Origin: Tolypothrix campylonemoides VB511288
GTDB taxonomy: Bacteria; Cyanobacteriota; Cyanobacteriia; Cyanobacteriales; Nostocaceae
Direction: 5' to 3'
Assembly: GCA_000828075.3 (NCBI GenBank)
Contig: JXCB02000023.1
Location: 481,937 to 545,936, forward strand
Length of the DNA: 64,000 nt
Under the pieces are notes generated by a model, which was not told the origin of the DNA, searched no databases, and saw nothing but the letters and a program-made list of their open reading frames with translations. Shown here one piece after another: positions 18,162-27,517 of this stretch (position 1 is its first letter; every line of letters begins with the position of its first letter). The position numbers and the translations under genes are program-made.

Positions 18162-18226
18162 CGATTGGGTCTACAATAATTGAGAGCGCCATTAACCCAA
18201 ATATCGAACCGCCTATGGACAACCCG

Positions 18227-18601
18227 ATGCTGCTCAAGTCCACAACCCGGCACATACGGATTTTTGCCGCTGAAATAGACCGGGATGGAGAGCTAGTTCC
18301 CAGTAGTCAAGTTTTAACTTTGGATATTGACCCAGACAACGAATTCAACTGGGATGAAGATGCTCTGCAAAAGGTTTATCACAAGTTTGATGAACAGGTA
18401 GAAGCATATAGTGGCGCAGACCTGACTGATTATAACTTACGCCGCATTGGCTCTGAATTGGAGCATTTTGTGCGATCGCTCCTGCACAAAGGCGAAATCA
18501 GCTATAATCTCTCCTCACGCGTCACCAATTACAGCATGGGACTTCCCCAAGTTGCAACTGATGAAAATCAAGACACTTATGGAATTATGAGTAAAGAATG
18601 A
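18227..18601 (+). CDS. ndhM: NAD(P)H-quinone oxidoreductase subunit M
   Basis: About 124 residues from MLLKSTTRHIRIFAAEI (ATG 18227); an in-frame ATG four codons upstream (18215) is an alternative. The sequence carries the typical NdhM segments LTLDIDPDNEFNW, ALQKVYHKFDE, DLTDYNLRRIGSELEHF and GEISYNL. NdhM is a peripheral, oxygenic-photosynthesis-specific subunit of the NDH-1 complex at the cytoplasmic side of the thylakoid membrane, needed for cyclic electron flow and respiration. A C-terminal extension of about 20 residues (ATDENQDTYGIMSKE) goes beyond the usual end. Confidence 0.9.
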   Translation: MLLKSTTRHIRIFAAEIDRDGELVPSSQVLTLDIDPDNEFNWDEDALQKVYHKFDEQVEAYSGADLTDYNLRRIGSELEHFVRSLLHKGEISYNLSSRVTNYSMGLPQVATDENQDTYGIMSKE

Positions 18602-19129
18602 AGATGCGCCAGCACGAATGACGGTGAGTCCAGCGCCGCAGGCAGGTCTCCCGCCATAGATGACTGGCGTTAGTAGCGCAGCCTCTTTGGAGGAAATACC
18701 CGTAAGTGTTGCGGACAGGCTACGCCAGCCTGTAGCGTATCCGTCAGCAGAAGGGCTTTTCCTCTCTATGCGACTCGCGTTCAAGAGTGAAGAATGAAGA
18801 AGTTGTTTTATCTTCTCTCTTGTTTCTTCTTTCTTTGTCTAAGTTGTCAGTTCCAATGTTTAAACTCCCAAAATGACTGGCTGGTCTGCTGTTATTGCAG
18901 CCTGCCTTTCTTTTGCTACTTGTTGTCAATCAGTCCGACACTGCCGAACTTGAAAGGACGTGCTGTCTTCACTACAATACCTTTTTAGTCTATTTTTGCT
19001 TTATATGGAATAAAAGGGCGGACTTCTGGTTCCTAGTCCTGTTTTGAAATTGCTTGGCATTGGTTTTTGGTTTATTGCGATACACCCCACTCCCCAATCC
19101 CAAAGCATACAAGCGAGGAGGTGGAAGAT
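18602..19129. other. Repeat-rich intergenic region after ndhM
   Basis: 18620-18780 is GC-rich palindromic repeat sequence of the type dispersed in this genome (CAGGCTACGCCAGCCTG at 18716-18732). The rest is AT-rich without genes. Open frames here have no protein character. Confidence 0.45.
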
Positions 19130-19276
19130 ATGAATTTAGTTAAATTTTGTGAACTTAAAAATCGAAGTCATATGAAAAACGCCCCAACTTTGTTGGCTGT
19201 TGACCGTTTAACCTTGATAGGAATTTTAGTCAACTATCCACCCACGCTCATTCGCCATATTTATGTCAGCGGATGA
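19130..19276 (+). CDS. Possible 48-residue protein
   Basis: ATG 19130 is preceded at good spacing by GAGGAGG (19115-19121), the strongest ribosome binding site in this part of the window. The peptide begins MNLVKFCELKNRSHMKNAP and ends NYPPTLIRHIYVSG, with a moderately hydrophobic middle (LTLIGILV). It matches nothing I know. The frame is open upstream to 19067, but the binding site favours 19130. Confidence 0.4.
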   Translation: MNLVKFCELKNRSHMKNAPTLLAVDRLTLIGILVNYPPTLIRHIYVSG

Positions 19277-19556
19277 GTACAAAAAACAGTGGCGGTTACT
19301 AAATTTAATATTTCTTTATAAAAAGAATAACTATTACAGAGAAATACCAAAAGACTGCTATTTATTAACAACAATTATTTATTAATAACAATAATGCAAA
19401 TTTTGTTAGTAGTAGTCCCGGAGTATTTTCTCCTATATAATTCATAACCATTTGACTAGAAAAGCGTGATAGATTAACTCAATAGAAAACGGTCAGCAGT
19501 AATTTACCTGAAAGCTAATTCTAAAAGCTAATTGCTGACTGCTGACCGCTAAACAT

Positions 19557-19829
19557 CTACCACCAAACCCTATTTCCTTCTTCGTCAACTCGTGCTTGTC
19601 GAATGACATCAGAAATTTCTTCTGCATCTTTCACATGATGTAGAGGCTTTTGTTCGCCATCGGGTTCGTCAACGACAAAATAAGTCGGAACTTCAATATG
19701 ATCTCCCGTGATATCTGGAGAATCAACGGCACGTTGTTGTGCCTTCTCTTCAACTGATTGTGGTTCTTGAGAAATGACATCACCAGGGTTAACAGCACGA
19801 TGAATATCTTTTTGGTTGTTATCTTCCAT
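19557..19829 (-). CDS. Small acidic hypothetical protein
   Basis: 90 residues from the preferred ATG at 19829 (MEDNNQKDIHRAVNPG); the frame extends to 19871 without a site. It is acidic and hydrophilic (EEKAQQRAVDSPDITGDHIE, then VPTYFVVDEPDGEQ) and ends with DEEGNRVWW. It looks like a small soluble, partly disordered protein conserved in filamentous cyanobacteria; no function is known to me. The start is preceded by an AT-rich stretch suited to a promoter. Confidence 0.6.
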   Translation of the reverse strand: MEDNNQKDIHRAVNPGDVISQEPQSVEEKAQQRAVDSPDITGDHIEVPTYFVVDEPDGEQKPLHHVKDAEEISDVIRQARVDEEGNRVWW

Positions 19830-20145
19830 TATTGTCTCACCAATAATTAAGTGTGCTAAATGCTGTTTCAAGTGGGGATGTTATCAATAAGCTAAAATAA
19901 TAAGGCTCATCGTTAAGACTTAATAGCAACAAGCAAGCGCCAGCTATAAGTTGCCTTGGGTCTTAACTAAAAGCTTAATTGATTCCCACATACATATAAA
20001 CTAGGGGAAAAACCAAACTTATCTCCTCTTTCTCATGGAATAATTTGTTTTTCCAAAAGTGTAAAGTGTAGGGTAAAGTGAGTTCACACTGAGCGCCCTA
20101 TCTGGAGGTACATGACAAGAAAAATAAAAACAAAGGAAAAAAGTT
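19830..20145. other. Intergenic region upstream of the acidic protein
   Basis: AT-rich, no gene. It probably contains the promoter for the minus-strand gene ending at 19557. Nothing else can be supported. Confidence 0.35.
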
Positions 20146-20250
20146 GTGATTGAAAAGACAGTTTCTGATCAGCAAGCTTTGAACAAGGGAGGTGATGAAG
20201 CTTTCACAAAGTTATCTGGGATTTTAGGTAAAGGTGTGAATTTTTGGTGA
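20146..20250 (+). CDS. Possible 34-residue peptide
   Basis: GTG 20146 opens MIEKTVSDQQALNKGGDEAF (start read as Met) followed by TKLSGILGKGVNFW. AGGAAAA precedes it as a weak ribosome binding site. The Gly-Gly after the leader-like, acidic first part recalls small secreted peptides with double-glycine leaders, but the match is only a resemblance and no exporter gene is adjacent. It may be a chance frame. Confidence 0.25.
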   Translation: MIEKTVSDQQALNKGGDEAFTKLSGILGKGVNFW

Positions 20251-20625
20251 AGTGCGCTCTTGTTCCAATACCTGTTCTCTTAAGACAGAGCTGCAATAAC
20301 CGCAGGACTGTATGCGTTACTTAACAATGCCTTCTCATCTTTATGGTTTAGTGCGTGGCATATTGATAAAAGAACAGTGAAAGCGGCTTGATGCCTGCTC
20401 ACATGGGAAGTATGTGTGAGTACATCCAGTAGGTCGCGTTGCGTACCAACTGGAAAATCTCCCTCCTTGATCATTGAGCAAATTTTTCAAAACTCTTAGC
20501 ATCTTAAGTTTCGTCCGCAAGTTAAAATCGTGATCCAAAATTGGATATATCAGATATGAGCGGTCAACAGTGCCGCTGCCAATGCTGTTGAAAACAAAGC
20601 CAATCTGCTGATCGGTGCGAAGACT
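20251..20625. other. Intergenic region before the PP2C gene, no gene recognised
   Basis: Overlapping minus-strand frames cover this stretch but have no protein resemblance and would run into the PP2C gene. It probably includes the PP2C promoter and leader. Confidence 0.35.
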
Positions 20626-22959
20626 ATGGAAAATGATGCGCCAACGCTCTACTGCCCAAATGAACTCTGCCAAGCTCCAAATCCCCTGACACACAAGTTT
20701 TGCCTGCGATGTTCTACACCCCTACCCAAACGTTTTCTCTGGGCTGTGGCAGACAGGCAGAGCGTGGCTAACGCTGGAGAATTATTAGCCGATCGCTATC
20801 TGGTTATCAGCAAAGGGCTTCTTTTAGATACCAAGCCTGCGTTCTTACCTCAAGCACCAAATGTAGAACATTTACAGGCAATCAGACCTTACTTGCGGCT
20901 ATTTGCCTACCGCTTGCACGTACCACAGGTGTATGGAGTGCTGGGGCTGACGGACAGCAGTTCTGGCAAAGAAATATTACTTTTAGAAAAACCTCCGCTT
21001 TCTGTGCTAGAAAGTACAGCGCTAGAAAGTACAGCTTCGTTGGAAGTGGATCTGGCAAGCGAGTTAACCACTGCTTGGAGTTCTGCAACATCAATGCGCC
21101 AACTCAATTGGCTGTGGCAAATAGCTCATCTGTGGCAACCTCTCTCCAGTGAAGGCGTAAGCTCTAGCTTACTCAACCCAAAGTTAGTCAGAGTAGAAGG
21201 ACCGTTAGTACGTTTACTGGAATTGCAGCATGACAATCAAACTTCCCCTGGTTTACCTCAACTTGGGGAATTTTGGCAGCAGTTACAGGGAAATGCCAAA
21301 GGAGCGATCGCGGAATTTTTGAGTGAAATTTGTCGTTCTCTAATTGCCGGAGACATACACTCAGGTGAGCAACTCGTTGCCGTTCTAGATAGAGGATTAG
21401 CACAATTAGGTCAACACCAAACACCAGTCATCAAAATTGCCACCAAGAGCGATACCGGACCGAGTCGCCAACGTAATGAAGATGCTTGTTATCCGCCTAG
21501 TGGCAGCGTGATCAGCAAACCTCCTCAGCCGACAGCCCTGGCTATTGTATGTGACGGCATTGGCGGACACGAGGGAGGCAATGTTGCATCAAATTTAGCC
21601 ATTGAAACCATCCAGCAGCAGCTGCAAGACCTGACAAAAGCGTTTTCTAAGCACACAGACCCCACAACTCTACTTGCGGACTTAGAAAGCGCAGCAGCAG
21701 CTGCTAACGACAAAATTAGCCAGCGCAACGACAACGAACATCGACAGGGGCGTCAACGCATGGGCACAACCCTAGTGATGGCATTGCCCATTGCCCACGA
21801 AATGTACATTGCTCACGTTGGTGATAGTCGTGCTTACTGGATTACACGCCACGGCTGCTATCAAGTCACCCTAGATGATGATGTTGCCTCGCGTGAGGTA
21901 CGCTTAGGGTATGCCACATACCGGGATGCAGTCCAACAAGGAGCATCCGGTTCCTTAGTGCAGGCGTTAGGCATGAGTGCTAGCAATTCATTGCATCCGA
22001 CGTCACAACGGTTTATTCTTGACGAAGACTGTATTTTCCTGCTGTGTTCCGACGGTTTGAGTGACTTTGACCGGGTGGAGCAATATTGGGAAACAGAAAT
22101 TTTACCGATTATTACTGAAAAAAATAACGTATTAAGTGTTACAGAAAAATTATTGGAAATAGCCAATAATCAAAATGGACATGATAATGTCACTATTGCA
22201 GTCGTACACTGCCAAGTTAAATACTCAGAACCAAAGTCAAGCCTCAAAACCGTGCTTGCTGACCTATCCACGATACCAGTAGTCACAGGTCCGAAAAGCC
22301 AGCTTAGAATGGCGCTGACGCCCGAGTACAGCCAAAACCAGAAAACTCGCGTTGTTTCAACAAGCAAGCCTGTTAAAGGTATAAAAGTACCGCTACAGCT
22401 GATCGTTATTCTGCTGTTGTTTGTAGCAGGTGGTATAATAGGATACTTATGGCGACAGGAATTGCTCGCTATGCTGAAAATACCTCAATCTTCACCGCTT
22501 GCAAATCCTACAGATGCCGCACCATTACCATCAGCGGTGACAAATGGTTCTCAAGGCAGTTCGGGTAATTCCAGTGTGAATGTCAAAGGGGTGATTCAGA
22601 CTAACAGCGAAATAGAATTCATGAAAACGACCACGCCCCCAACTCAAGCTATTGCCCCAAACGGAAGTGTTTTGCAAATTGTCAAGACGCAAAACACAAA
22701 CAAAGACACTTGGGTCTATTTGCGAGTCTGCTCAATTGTTGCCAAAGCAAGCCCATCAAACTCACAATCAACTTCTGTTGCCAAAAAACCTTTGCTCATC
22801 CGAGGGGACGAAGTCAAAATTTTATTCTCCAAACTCAAATCGTTCAATCTCCCCAACCCTAAACCAGAAGTGGTAAGCCGATGTCAGCCGCAAGATGCTT
22901 CTCTGCCGACTGTTGAAGAATCAATAACTGAGCCTAAGCCAGCCGTGCCCAAACAGTAA
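20626..22959 (+). CDS. PP2C-type protein phosphatase with zinc ribbon and membrane anchor
   Basis: 777 residues. Residues 10-29 form a zinc ribbon (CPNELC and CLRC). A region of about 230 residues without a known domain follows. Residues 272-520 are a PP2C phosphatase: SDTGPSRQRNEDAC, VCDGIGGHEGG, MGTTLVMA, AHVGDSRAYW, LLCSDGLSDF and GHDNVTIAVV hold the metal-binding Asp residues. One membrane segment lies near residues 588-608 (LQLIVILLLFVAGGIIGYLW), followed by a C-terminal region of about 165 residues outside the cytoplasm. The enzyme should remove phosphate from Ser/Thr in the cytoplasm, countering Hanks-type kinases whose phospho-threonines FHA domains read. The next genes encode FHA proteins, which makes a joint pathway plausible. 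Confidence 0.88.
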   Translation: MENDAPTLYCPNELCQAPNPLTHKFCLRCSTPLPKRFLWAVADRQSVANAGELLADRYLVISKGLLLDTKPAFLPQAPNVEHLQAIRPYLRLFAYRLHVPQVYGVLGLTDSSSGKEILLLEKPPLSVLESTALESTASLEVDLASELTTAWSSATSMRQLNWLWQIAHLWQPLSSEGVSSSLLNPKLVRVEGPLVRLLELQHDNQTSPGLPQLGEFWQQLQGNAKGAIAEFLSEICRSLIAGDIHSGEQLVAVLDRGLAQLGQHQTPVIKIATKSDTGPSRQRNEDACYPPSGSVISKPPQPTALAIVCDGIGGHEGGNVASNLAIETIQQQLQDLTKAFSKHTDPTTLLADLESAAAAANDKISQRNDNEHRQGRQRMGTTLVMALPIAHEMYIAHVGDSRAYWITRHGCYQVTLDDDVASREVRLGYATYRDAVQQGASGSLVQALGMSASNSLHPTSQRFILDEDCIFLLCSDGLSDFDRVEQYWETEILPIITEKNNVLSVTEKLLEIANNQNGHDNVTIAVVHCQVKYSEPKSSLKTVLADLSTIPVVTGPKSQLRMALTPEYSQNQKTRVVSTSKPVKGIKVPLQLIVILLLFVAGGIIGYLWRQELLAMLKIPQSSPLANPTDAAPLPSAVTNGSQGSSGNSSVNVKGVIQTNSEIEFMKTTTPPTQAIAPNGSVLQIVKTQNTNKDTWVYLRVCSIVAKASPSNSQSTSVAKKPLLIRGDEVKILFSKLKSFNLPNPKPEVVSRCQPQDASLPTVEESITEPKPAVPKQ

Positions 22960-23070
22960 GGTATTAAAATAGGTGACACCTGCTAGTCGAAGAGCAGCAT
23001 AGCGTCAAAAACTCGATAAACTGATAGAAGACTGAAATATTACAGGTGATAAGTTTAAATAAAAAACTTG

Positions 23071-23093
23071 AAAGGCAAAAATTTTTGCCTTTT
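23071..23093 (+). terminator. Hairpin with T-run between PP2C and CHAT-FHA genes
   Basis: AAAGGCAAAA pairs with TTTTGCCTTT, followed by TAAAATTG. It lies about 110 bases after the PP2C stop and 48 before the CHAT-FHA start, so the two genes are probably partly or wholly separate transcripts. Confidence 0.5.
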
Positions 23094-23140
23094 AAAATTG
23101 TTATTTGATATTTGATTTTACCTTTTAGATTAACGAATCC

Positions 23141-24724
23141 ATGCCATCCCTTAACCTGGCGATCGCGCGTCTCGTCAACACCGGCACTGACAGTTTCGCC
23201 ATTTGGGTGGTGAACGCTCCCTATCCCAGTGGCTATGTTCTGCGTGATTGCGTGTGGCTTCCACATCTGTCTCAAGCTTGGCTTGAATGGCAGCAAATGT
23301 TTGCCGAACACAGCCGCTTGGAGATTTCCCCAAAAGCAACGCCCAAAGTGGCAAATCCTCTGCCTCTCGATTTTGTTGTCCCAAGTTCTGGTCAAACGAC
23401 CAGTTACAGCAGCCGTCTGATGCAATACTTGGGTATCAGCTTGTGGAATTGGGTCTTTGACGGACAAATTCTTAATAGCTTTGAACGCAGTCGCGGGATT
23501 GCGATGGGTCAGCATAGCCGTTTGCGCGTGCTGCTAGAAATTCGTGACCCGGATTTGATTGCCCTACCTTGGGAAATTATGCAGCGCGAACCTGGTCAAT
23601 CTGCCGTTTCTCTGTCGCAACACATACTCTTTAGCCGTACGACGAGCGAAGTCGAACCCCTACCTTATCTACGCTCAGAGCAAGCATTAAACATACTGCT
23701 GGTTTTGGGTGAAGATCAACAGCAGCTACAACTAGAAGAAGAAGCAGCTATCCTAAAAGAAACCCTTTCCAATGGCTCGCTTGTAGCAAGCAGTTACAAT
23801 GGTTATGCACCGTGCATGGTGACAATACTCCTGCAACCCACTCCACAGGAGTTGATTCAACAGCTAGAAACAAAGGCATACAACGTCTTATTTTACGCCG
23901 GTCACGGTCAGAAAGGACCAGACGGAGGGTTACTGTTTTTGCGACCAGGTATGACCCTCAACGGAATGGAATTAGCCCAAGTGTTGACCCATACTGGTGT
24001 CAAACTGGCGGTTTTCAATTCTTGTTGGGGAGCGCAACCAGCTGCTATTGCACACCAAGCTATGCCCCACAGCAGCTTGGCAGAAGTGCTGATCCGTCAA
24101 GGTCTACCTGCGGTTTTGGCAATGCGTGATGAAATAGCACCTCACGAAAGCCACACTTTTATTCAAGCTTTTGCTGCTGCTTTGCGATCGCGCAAACCAA
24201 TTGATGAAGCGGTGGCGGAAGCAAGACAAAAGCTATTGACAACTTACAGGTTCAATCAACCCGCTTGGACATTACCAATTCTCTACCTGCATCCAGACTA
24301 TAATGGTGAACTTATAAAGAGTTTTGATGAGGGAATTACAGAATTACCGGAAACTTCGATTCCTGGCATAGCTTCGATGCTCAATCATGCTTGTTTGCGA
24401 TCGCTCTCACCAGCAGGTAGAACTTGGTCACTACGACCAGGAGTCACCCGCATCGGTCGCACGACAGACAATGATATTGTAATTCCAGAACCTTCAGTCT
24501 CCAAACGCCATGCCGAAATTTTATGTCGCAATAGTCTAACAGGATCTACCCCAGTGCGAACCTATTACCTGCAAGATTTGTCCACCTACGGTACCACCTG
24601 GGTTTTACTTGCTAATAGTTGGCAACAAATCCATCGTCAGGAAGTCCCTTTACAATCTGGTATGCAGTTAAAGTTTGGTAGTACGAAAAGTCAACCTTGG
24701 GAGTTCGTCATTGATAATCTTTGA
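23141..24724 (+). CDS. CHAT-domain protease fused to an FHA domain
   Basis: 527 residues. Residues 1-170 are a divergent N-terminal region with a conserved-looking LPWEIMQREPG. Residues 185-410 are the CHAT (caspase-like) domain with His 255 in FYAGHGQKG and Cys 295 in VFNSCWGAQ. Residues 425-525 are an FHA domain: LRPGVTRIGRTTDNDIVIPE, SVSKRHAEIL and DLSTYGTTW hold the Arg, Ser-x-x-His and Gly-Thr features that bind phospho-threonine. A phospho-peptide reader on a protease suggests that recognition of a phosphorylated partner places or activates the protease. Such a fusion is uncommon and the function is unknown. It is flanked by a PP2C phosphatase and another FHA protein. Confidence 0.88.
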   Translation: MPSLNLAIARLVNTGTDSFAIWVVNAPYPSGYVLRDCVWLPHLSQAWLEWQQMFAEHSRLEISPKATPKVANPLPLDFVVPSSGQTTSYSSRLMQYLGISLWNWVFDGQILNSFERSRGIAMGQHSRLRVLLEIRDPDLIALPWEIMQREPGQSAVSLSQHILFSRTTSEVEPLPYLRSEQALNILLVLGEDQQQLQLEEEAAILKETLSNGSLVASSYNGYAPCMVTILLQPTPQELIQQLETKAYNVLFYAGHGQKGPDGGLLFLRPGMTLNGMELAQVLTHTGVKLAVFNSCWGAQPAAIAHQAMPHSSLAEVLIRQGLPAVLAMRDEIAPHESHTFIQAFAAALRSRKPIDEAVAEARQKLLTTYRFNQPAWTLPILYLHPDYNGELIKSFDEGITELPETSIPGIASMLNHACLRSLSPAGRTWSLRPGVTRIGRTTDNDIVIPEPSVSKRHAEILCRNSLTGSTPVRTYYLQDLSTYGTTWVLLANSWQQIHRQEVPLQSGMQLKFGSTKSQPWEFVIDNL

Positions 24725-24870
24725 GAAGCATTGGAAACATGGGTTTTCAAACCACCTCAACATAGCCAAGTCAATCAACACTTTTCGGTGAAATTGCATT
24801 CTTTTTGCGGAAATGAGATTCTGGCAGTTGTAGCTGTCAATACCGATAAATAATTCAACAGGAACGACAC

Positions 24871-25518
24871 ATGGCTAACAAAATTAACGGTTCAAAGACT
24901 TTTGATTCCATACCACCTCAAGTCAATTTAGAGCTTTTAGAAGCACTCTTGGAACCAGAGGATGCCACATATCCCTGGAATCCAGCAGACGAAGAATCAG
25001 AAAACTATTTTGCACAACTAGAACAGCAGTTCGAGTTAGAGGATGTCCTCGATGAAGAACTGACAACACGCTCACAAAATTTTTATAATCGCTTAGACAG
25101 CCTTTGGTCTAACAATTTCAATTCCAAGAACTACAAGTGTATTACAAAATCTTCTTTAGTGGCGAATCTTCAAAAAAATTTACAAGCTGGTTTTGCCGCC
25201 AGTGTGCCTCAAGATTGGATAACGGTTATTGCCCAAAAAGCTGCTGAGATTTTTAATTCAGGGCAATCGATGGGAGAAAAACTGGTTGAGTGCGTTGAAT
25301 CTGTCTTACCTAGTTGGGAAACAGATGACCTTTTGGTTATGGCGCGTCCTTTTGCCTACGCTATGAGAAGCGGCGAACAGCAAAACGTAAATTCCGTGGT
25401 AGAAAACGTAGAAAATCGTGAGTGGACAAATCTCTCAGAAGTTGAAAAGGCAAAAGTCAGTTTAGCAGTTGCTTATCAAGCCCTCAATCAGCTAAACAAA
25501 TCTTCAGATGAAGCCTAA
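24871..25518 (+). CDS. Hypothetical protein of the CHAT-FHA neighbourhood
   Basis: 215 residues, start with a modest ribosome binding site (AGGAACG). Soluble and acidic, helical, with no membrane segment or signal peptide. No domain is recognised. Recognisable pieces are EALLEPEDATYPWNPADEES near residue 25, then LQAGFAASVPQDWITVIAQK, then a C-terminal EKAKVSLAVAYQALNQL. It follows the CHAT-FHA gene by 146 bases in the same direction, which makes it a candidate partner or substrate of that protease. Nothing in the sequence proves it. Confidence 0.65.
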   Translation: MANKINGSKTFDSIPPQVNLELLEALLEPEDATYPWNPADEESENYFAQLEQQFELEDVLDEELTTRSQNFYNRLDSLWSNNFNSKNYKCITKSSLVANLQKNLQAGFAASVPQDWITVIAQKAAEIFNSGQSMGEKLVECVESVLPSWETDDLLVMARPFAYAMRSGEQQNVNSVVENVENREWTNLSEVEKAKVSLAVAYQALNQLNKSSDEA

Positions 25519-25841
25519 TTTCAACTTTCTCTTGCTTTGATTTCATTGAAGCCACTAGTTGTGATGTCAAGCGGCGACTTTGTACCACATTTCAAAATCC
25601 AGAAACTTTCATCTCTCTTCAGACAGAAATTGCCAATGCTATCTCATACCAATTTGAAAAAAGAATGAAACAGATACAGAGTCCGAAACCCTTGTTATCT
25701 TAGGCTTTCTTAATTTTGAATTTTGGATTGGTATAACCTTAGCTAAGCCCAAAAAGGCTGTCACCTATCCAAAGGTATAAAATTCTTTTGCCCTCTTCTC
25801 TCCCTCATTTTTCTCATCTCCTCGCACTGCTTTATTTAGGT
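25519..25841. other. Convergent intergenic region
   Basis: No gene. Between two genes that end here from opposite sides. A short AT-rich run near 25700-25735 is a dispersed-repeat type sequence. No clear terminator hairpin was found. Confidence 0.4.
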
Positions 25842-27251
25842 TTATTTAGGTCTAAGAAAACGGGTAGCGAAATTTTGCGATCGCGTTGGTGAAAGCGCCC
25901 TAGCTTTGAGAATAGCTGCCATCAAAAAGGCGTAAGACAATACTCCAACAACCACCAACAGCAAACCGTTGATAACTCCTGTTGCATTCCACAAAGCATG
26001 CAGTCCGGCTGCTGTTAGATAACCAACTGGCAAAATTTGTAAACATTTGCTGGGCTTGAGTACAGCTAACCCGATAAAATACCCAAAATAACCACTATAA
26101 GCCATATGTCCGGCGACAGAGCCTAAAATTCGAGCAATGACCAGCTGCAAACCTGCAAGATCACCAGCTCCTGTTCCCGACTGGGCGGAAACAGCTTGAG
26201 TAATATTAGGTACATATTGCCCCAGAGTTTCCAACAAGGTAAAACCCACAGCAGAAGCTGTTCCGAGCAGAATACCATCAAGAGGTTCAGCAACACCGAT
26301 ACGTTCCCGCCACGGCGATGGTAGTCCTCTAGCGATGAGAAATGCTGCCAAGACAGGTATTGCCTTGAGTAATTCCTCCATCAAGCCAGCACCGAAAAGC
26401 ATCCGCACCAGCAACTCTGTGAAGGTAATAGACTCTTGTTCTGATGGCAAGTTACCAGGCAAGACACTGCGAAACACAAAGATAAACAAATCTAACACGG
26501 GAGTGAGCAAAATCACTGCCGTTGTTAACGCCGAGGCAAAAAGTACCCACCAAGGCTTTGGCTTACCACACAACTGGTAAATAAAGTAGTAAGCAGCGGA
26601 AGCTATGTAAATAGCGACTATGACTTGATTTGTGCTTGGTTGACCTACCGTGGCAAACATCAATACTACGAAGACAACTGTAAGAATTCCCGGTATTAGG
26701 TAAGCCTTACGAGTTAAATCTTTGCCAGTAGAAATAATCGGAAACAGCTGGGTGAAGCTGAGAGAGTCTGCTGGCTTTGGGGGGTTTGGAGGAGGTTGGT
26801 AAAACGTTGAGGTCGGTGTGGGGTAACTATTTGCTGGAGGAAGCGGTGTTGCTGCTGCTGGGGCGATCGCTGTGGCTTGTTGTTCTTTGAGTTCATACTC
26901 AAAAACGAATTCTGGACCATCATGACCGAGAGTAATGCGATCTCCGTTGATCAATTGCTGACAACCCTGCAACCGTTGTCCGTTCAGGTACGTGCCATTG
27001 GCACTATTCAAATCACAGATTATCCAGCTAGGTTGTGCATCTGGGGATGAAGCAAGAGGACGAAGCGCCGCATGACGACGAGATACCATACGGTACAACA
27101 TGGCATCTAATACAACTTGGGAACTAGGATCACGTCCAATGACTACCTCTTGACTCGAAAGCAGCGAGTAGCGAGTTTCCGATCCAAAAGACGCTCCCAT
27201 ACCAGACACTTGCCGCAGGATTGCATTCTGTCTTGCGTTTTTGCCTGTCAT
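25842..27251 (-). CDS. FHA domain fused to a PrsW-family intramembrane protease
   Basis: 469 residues. Residues 20-115 are an FHA domain: VIGRDPSSQVVLD, MVSRRHAALRP and NSANGTYLNGQRLQG. A proline-rich linker (PPANSYPTPT, PPPNPPKPAD) follows. From residue 185 on there are about eight hydrophobic segments typical of PrsW (CAAX-like) membrane proteases, with the EELLKAIPVL motif near residue 292, an EPLDGILLG motif and HALWNATG near the end. PrsW enzymes in Bacillus cleave anti-sigma factors. The FHA fusion suggests that phospho-threonine binding brings the substrate. It runs toward the CHAT-FHA gene, leaving a convergent arrangement with a shared theme. Confidence 0.85.
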   Translation of the reverse strand: MTGKNARQNAILRQVSGMGASFGSETRYSLLSSQEVVIGRDPSSQVVLDAMLYRMVSRRHAALRPLASSPDAQPSWIICDLNSANGTYLNGQRLQGCQQLINGDRITLGHDGPEFVFEYELKEQQATAIAPAAATPLPPANSYPTPTSTFYQPPPNPPKPADSLSFTQLFPIISTGKDLTRKAYLIPGILTVVFVVLMFATVGQPSTNQVIVAIYIASAAYYFIYQLCGKPKPWWVLFASALTTAVILLTPVLDLFIFVFRSVLPGNLPSEQESITFTELLVRMLFGAGLMEELLKAIPVLAAFLIARGLPSPWRERIGVAEPLDGILLGTASAVGFTLLETLGQYVPNITQAVSAQSGTGAGDLAGLQLVIARILGSVAGHMAYSGYFGYFIGLAVLKPSKCLQILPVGYLTAAGLHALWNATGVINGLLLVVVGVLSYAFLMAAILKARALSPTRSQNFATRFLRPK

Positions 27252-27517
27252 CGAGTTACAGGGTGTTTCTAAACTATTTATTGTAGGAATTGGCAGTAGG
27301 ACTTAACCCAAGCCACAAAGCGCGAAATTGCTAGATCCACTATAGCTTCAGTCACTGCTTATCAATGAGAAATTAAAAAAATCAAAATAAACATAGTCTT
27401 GGTCAGTATGACTGTTGACAGTTAACGGTTAACAGCCAGCAGTATCTGTAAATTCTCTGCCAGCATCAAAAGCTTATTTGCCTGACTTTCCCTTTTTTAG
27501 AAGAATTATGCTGTTTT

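Noticed and set aside
20280-20694. Minus-strand frames before the PP2C gene
   Set aside because: They overlap the start of PP2C and have no family resemblance.
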